Shown here: positions 61,249 to 64,000 of the stretch, one piece after another
Position numbering within the stretch: the first letter of the stretch is position 1
How the letters are laid out: each line of letters starts with the position of its first letter
From: Vibrio fortis
Lineage (GTDB): Bacteria > Pseudomonadota > Gammaproteobacteria > Enterobacterales > Vibrionaceae
Length of the DNA: 64,000 nt
Direction: 5' to 3'
NCBI RefSeq assembly: GCF_000695685.1
Contig: NZ_JFFR01000012.1
Span: forward strand, 1 to 64,000
Made by a program: the position numbers and the translations under genes
The notes under the pieces: generated by a model
What the model saw: the letters and a program-made list of their open reading frames with translations, nothing else
The model's database searches: none
Told to the model about the DNA's origin: nothing

Positions 61249-61407
61249 ATGAATAAGCTTCTTGTCATCATCTTATGTGTTCTTCTTCCACCACTTGGTG
61301 TGTTCGTCGCTCGTGGCGCAGGCAAAGACCTATTGATCAACATTGTACTCACGATCTTCTTCTGGGTTCCGGGAATGATTCACGGCTTATGGGTGGCGAC
61401 ACGATAA
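61249..61407 (+). CDS. Pmp3/YqaE-family small membrane protein
   Basis: Protein of 52 residues with two membrane spans: LLVIILCVLLPPLGVFVA and INIVLTIFFWVPGMIHGLW. The PPLGVF and WVPGMIHGLW segments match the UPF0057/Pmp3 family, small proteins induced by salt or cold stress in other organisms. The ribosome site AAGGAA stands six bases before the ATG, and the frame is uninterrupted. It is too short for a length-limited gene search. Monocistronic, upstream of pyrC. Confidence 0.85.
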   Translation: MNKLLVIILCVLLPPLGVFVARGAGKDLLINIVLTIFFWVPGMIHGLWVATR

Positions 61408-61517
61408 TCGAGCACATTTAATACAAATCAACCCTTTGCCTGTACAGATCGAAGCTTCTACCGATGAAGTAGTAAAAATAGGATGAAATAAAACGGCTTT
61501 TCCACTATCATCCTGTC

Positions 61518-61600
61518 GCCTAAACGTAAGCGATTGCTTTCACAGATTTCGCACCGTTTAGGCTCCAACTACATAACATTTCAATTGGTGGGAGCTTTCA
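61518..61600 (+). promoter_or_regulatory. Leader of pyrC with possible SD-sequestering hairpin
   Basis: GCTC-CAA (61562-61568) can pair TTG...GAGC (61585-61587 and 61592-61595), which covers the ribosome site GGTGGGAG (61587-61594) of pyrC. A separate 9-bp inverted repeat joins GCCTAAACG (61518-61526) with CGTTTAGGC (61555-61563), and competes for the same bases. TTGCTT (61534-61539) with a 17-base gap to TTTAGG is a weak promoter. In enterobacteria pyrC uses start-site choice and such a hairpin for pyrimidine control. Confidence 0.4.
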
Positions 61601-62629
61601 ATGACACAACTTACGATTACTCGTCCTGACGACTGGCACGTTCATCTACGCGATGGCGAAGTACTGAAAGATACAGTTCGCGATATCAGCCGTTACAATG
61701 GTCGAGCGTTAATCATGCCAAACACTGTCCCACCTGTAACTGATACAGAAATGGCGCTGGCTTACCGCGAGCGCATCATGGCAGAAAAGCCAAGTGAGCA
61801 GTTCGAGCCACTGATGGCACTTTACCTAACAGACAACACAACTCCTGACGAGATCCGCAAAGCGAAAGCGTCTGGTGCAGTGGTAGCAGCGAAACTTTAT
61901 CCAGCTGGCGCAACAACGAACTCGGATTCTGGTGTGACGTCTGCAAAGAACATCTACCACGTACTAGAAGCAATGCAAGAAGTAGGCATGTTGCTATTGG
62001 TTCATGGTGAAGTAACCACTCACGACGTTGATATCTTCGACCGTGAGAAAGAGTTCCTAGATACCGTTCTAGCACCTATCGTTAACGACTTCCCTAACCT
62101 TAAGATTGTTCTAGAGCACATCACAACGGCTGATGCAGCAACGTTCGTTAAAAATGCTAACGAGAACGTTGCAGCAACCATCACAGCACACCACCTACTG
62201 TACAACCGTAACCACATGTTGGTTGGCGGCATCAAGCCACACTTCTACTGCCTACCGATTCTTAAGCGTAACACCCACCAGCAAGCGCTGATTGAAGCAG
62301 CAACAAGTGGTAGCAAGAAGTTTTTCCTAGGTACAGACTCTGCACCTCACGCAAAAGGCGCGAAAGAGTCGGCATGTGGCTGTGCAGGTTCATACACGGC
62401 GCATGCTGCAGTAGAACTTTACGCTGAAGTATTTGAGCAAGAAGGCAAGCTTGAAAACCTAGAAGCTTTTGCAAGTCACAACGGCCCTGATTTCTACGGT
62501 GTACCTCGTAACACCGACACTGTGACTCTTACCAAGGAAGAGTGGAACGTAGCAGAAACTATGCCGTTCGGTTCAGACATTGTTGTGCCAATCCGTGGCG
62601 GTGAGACAATCGGTTGGACAGTTAAATAA
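61601..62629 (+). CDS. pyrC: Dihydroorotase PyrC
   Basis: Zinc enzyme of 342 residues in the amidohydrolase superfamily that closes carbamoyl-aspartate to dihydroorotate in pyrimidine synthesis. HVH at 13-15 holds the first metal ligands, [11 protein letters not shown] (about 97) carries the carboxylated Lys, and H-GE and H-IT segments give the others (VHGEVT, LEHITT). GTDSAPH near 249-255 has the catalytic Asp. Length and motifs fit the E. coli-type (class II) enzyme. Start supported by GGTGGGAG upstream. Monocistronic. Confidence 0.95.
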   Translation: MTQLTITRPDDWHVHLRDGEVLKDTVRDISRYNGRALIMPNTVPPVTDTEMALAYRERIMAEKPSEQFEPLMALYLTDNTTPDEIRKAKASGAVVAAKLYPAGATTNSDSGVTSAKNIYHVLEAMQEVGMLLLVHGEVTTHDVDIFDREKEFLDTVLAPIVNDFPNLKIVLEHITTADAATFVKNANENVAATITAHHLLYNRNHMLVGGIKPHFYCLPILKRNTHQQALIEAATSGSKKFFLGTDSAPHAKGAKESACGCAGSYTAHAAVELYAEVFEQEGKLENLEAFASHNGPDFYGVPRNTDTVTLTKEEWNVAETMPFGSDIVVPIRGGETIGWTVK

Positions 62630-62656
62630 GTTCTTAATTTGTCGCAAAAATAATAC

Positions 62657-62685
62657 GCCCTGCACTATCTGTGCGGGGCTTTTTT
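62657..62685 (+). terminator. Intrinsic terminator of pyrC
   Basis: Stem GCCCTGCAC (62657-62665) with GTGCGGGGC (62671-62679), one mismatch, then a T-run. Confidence 0.9.
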
Positions 62686-62758
62686 GTTTGTGAACAAAGT
62701 CACTTGCGAATCCATTAATCGTATCTAATCTTATATAAACAGTAACCACACTTATTAA

Positions 62759-63985
62759 ATGGTTTACATGAATTTAGGCTTAGATATCCGCACACTCTGT
62801 TTAATCATGGTCTTTTTATCGGGCACCTATTGTGTCGGGTTGTTGATCAAACAACACAGTCAGCCTCAAACCACAGGCGTACGCACGCTTTTCTATGCCA
62901 TCTTGTTATTTATGATCGGCTTTTCGCTGCTCAGCTTCGGAAACGACATCAACTTATGGGTTTCCAAGATCCTTTCCAACGCGACTATTGCTGGCGGATT
63001 TTGCTTAATCGTATTGAGCTTATGTCAACTCAGACAACCCCCAAAACACTACGCTGTGAGTAGCGGGTTAGCGCTACTGATAACCATTGCCGCTCTTATC
63101 TATTTCACCTTTATTGCCCCCTCAACAAACGCTCGCGTGATTGTAATGAGCCTGTACATTACGCTCTGTAGCCTAGCGAGCATAAAAGTCATTAATGTTG
63201 GTACCGCCAAAGACCCTAGTTCTGCGCTCAGACTTTTGCTCGTTGTTTTGATCCTCCATTCAGTGTTCATGATGTATCGAATCTGGTTTACGCTTAACGA
63301 AGGCAACATAGATGATTTCTTGTACGCAGGTAGCATTCATCAATTTGCCATCATTATCACTGCGCTTTTGATTAGTACTCTCGGGTTTACTTATAGTTGG
63401 ATTCTTAATACTCGGCTCATGCAGTCTCTTTATAGCTCATCACTCAAAGACAGCCTTACCCAAGTCTACAATCGCGGTGCCATGACTGAGCTGATTCCTC
63501 GCGAGATCATACGCAACACTCGTTTTAACAACTCCATCTCTTTCATTATTCTGGATATCGATCATTTCAAGGAGATCAATGATCGATACGGTCATCAAAC
63601 AGGTGACAGGGTATTAAATGGTATAGGGCGATTACTACTCAATGAATTAAGAGGCCATGATCTTGCTTTTCGCTACGGCGGAGAAGAGTTTTTGATCGTG
63701 CTCCCTGAAACCAACTTTGACGGCGCTTGCCAAGTCGCCGAAAAACTCAGATTGCTGATTGAGCGCCAAAGGTTTTGGCTCAAGCAACCAAAACCTATTA
63801 CTGCTAGTTTTGGGGTAAGCCTTCACCAAAAGGAAAACAGTCTCGCTCGTACCGTTAAGCAAGCGGATATTGCGCTCTATTACGCCAAAGAGCATGGTCG
63901 AAATGCCGTTGGGTGCTTTGACCAAAACCACAACTCCTCTTCAATGGTAGACGAGGCTTACTTGCTCGGTACTTCATCTCATTAA
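62759..63985 (+). CDS. Membrane diguanylate cyclase with GGDEF domain
   Basis: Predicted c-di-GMP synthase of 408 residues. Residues 1-225 contain seven or so membrane spans (a 7TM-type sensor), and the C-terminal 170 residues form a GGDEF domain. The signature reads GGEEF at 307-311, an active form, and RGHD five residues before it is the inhibitory I-site (RxxD). So it should make c-di-GMP with product feedback. The input signal is unknown. The ribosome site is poor; an ATG three codons in is an alternative. Confidence 0.88.
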   Translation: MVYMNLGLDIRTLCLIMVFLSGTYCVGLLIKQHSQPQTTGVRTLFYAILLFMIGFSLLSFGNDINLWVSKILSNATIAGGFCLIVLSLCQLRQPPKHYAVSSGLALLITIAALIYFTFIAPSTNARVIVMSLYITLCSLASIKVINVGTAKDPSSALRLLLVVLILHSVFMMYRIWFTLNEGNIDDFLYAGSIHQFAIIITALLISTLGFTYSWILNTRLMQSLYSSSLKDSLTQVYNRGAMTELIPREIIRNTRFNNSISFIILDIDHFKEINDRYGHQTGDRVLNGIGRLLLNELRGHDLAFRYGGEEFLIVLPETNFDGACQVAEKLRLLIERQRFWLKQPKPITASFGVSLHQKENSLARTVKQADIALYYAKEHGRNAVGCFDQNHNSSSMVDEAYLLGTSSH

Positions 63986-64000
63986 CACTTAAGTACTTCG

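Overview
The window reads as chromosomal DNA of a Vibrio, most probably the second chromosome. The basis is recognition of families and gene order, not a database search. The strongest markers are the complete haem-uptake locus with its own TonB system (hutZ, hutX, hutW divergent from tonB-exbB-exbD-hutB-hutC-hutD), a LuxT-type TetR regulator beside it, two general porins, CheV, an amino-acid-type chemoreceptor and c-di-GMP enzymes. In Vibrio cholerae the tonB1/hut locus lies on chromosome II. I saw no rRNA operon, tRNA, insertion sequence, prophage, integron or CRISPR array. Codon use looks even, so this is ordinary backbone with some accessory small genes.

Layout. 1-9500: ferredoxin fdxA, a COG2509 flavoprotein, bluB, a RhlE-like helicase, a PPC-domain protein, a DnaQ-like exonuclease, a lipoprotein, a 57-aa small gene, dbpA and an aldo/keto reductase. 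9600-19400: a secreted unknown, an M3 peptidase, a porin, a DUF3187 protein divergent from a LuxR-type regulator, a long RecX-like protein, an MscS-type channel and an 82-aa unknown. 19500-24800: a suppressor-of-copper-sensitivity (Scs) type thiol-redox operon and an AstE/AspA-type hydrolase. 25100-33100: a second porin, an EamA exporter, a two-thiol-domain glutaredoxin, a 44-aa small gene, an EmrD-like exporter divergent from its LysR neighbour, and an EAL phosphodiesterase. 33100-44700: an M23 murein endopeptidase, a CBM48 protein, a GFA-family protein, a YoaK protein, a YjiH membrane protein behind a highly structured leader, a dCache chemoreceptor with a sigma-28 type promoter, a cytoplasmic GH13 amylase, ppiC, cheV and a divergent adenosyltransferase-like protein. 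44700-53100: haem uptake and luxT. 53600-64000: a YfcZ-type protein, a DUF1496 protein, a leucine-rich solenoid, a PlsC-like acyltransferase, an AraC-like sensor domain, a nadD-like gene divergent from nadE, a MOSC/reductase fusion, a Pmp3 small membrane protein, pyrC and a diguanylate cyclase.

How genes work together. TonB-ExbB-ExbD energises an outer-membrane haem receptor not in this window, HutBCD imports haem, and HutW/X/Z open and handle it; a Fur-like operator lies between the two arms. The Scs genes form a membrane-to-periplasm electron relay. NadD-like and NadE cover consecutive steps of NAD synthesis. BluB makes the lower ligand of cobalamin.

The observations I would check first are non-coding. 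A three-way-junction RNA plus a possible terminator precedes the yjiH-like gene (37060-37206). Two orphan intrinsic terminators, each with a plausible promoter and folded body, mark candidate small RNAs (10297-10378 minus strand, 23629-23725 plus strand). The pyrC leader could hide its ribosome-binding site. Two small genes (57 and 44 codons) have good ribosome-binding sites and appear real.
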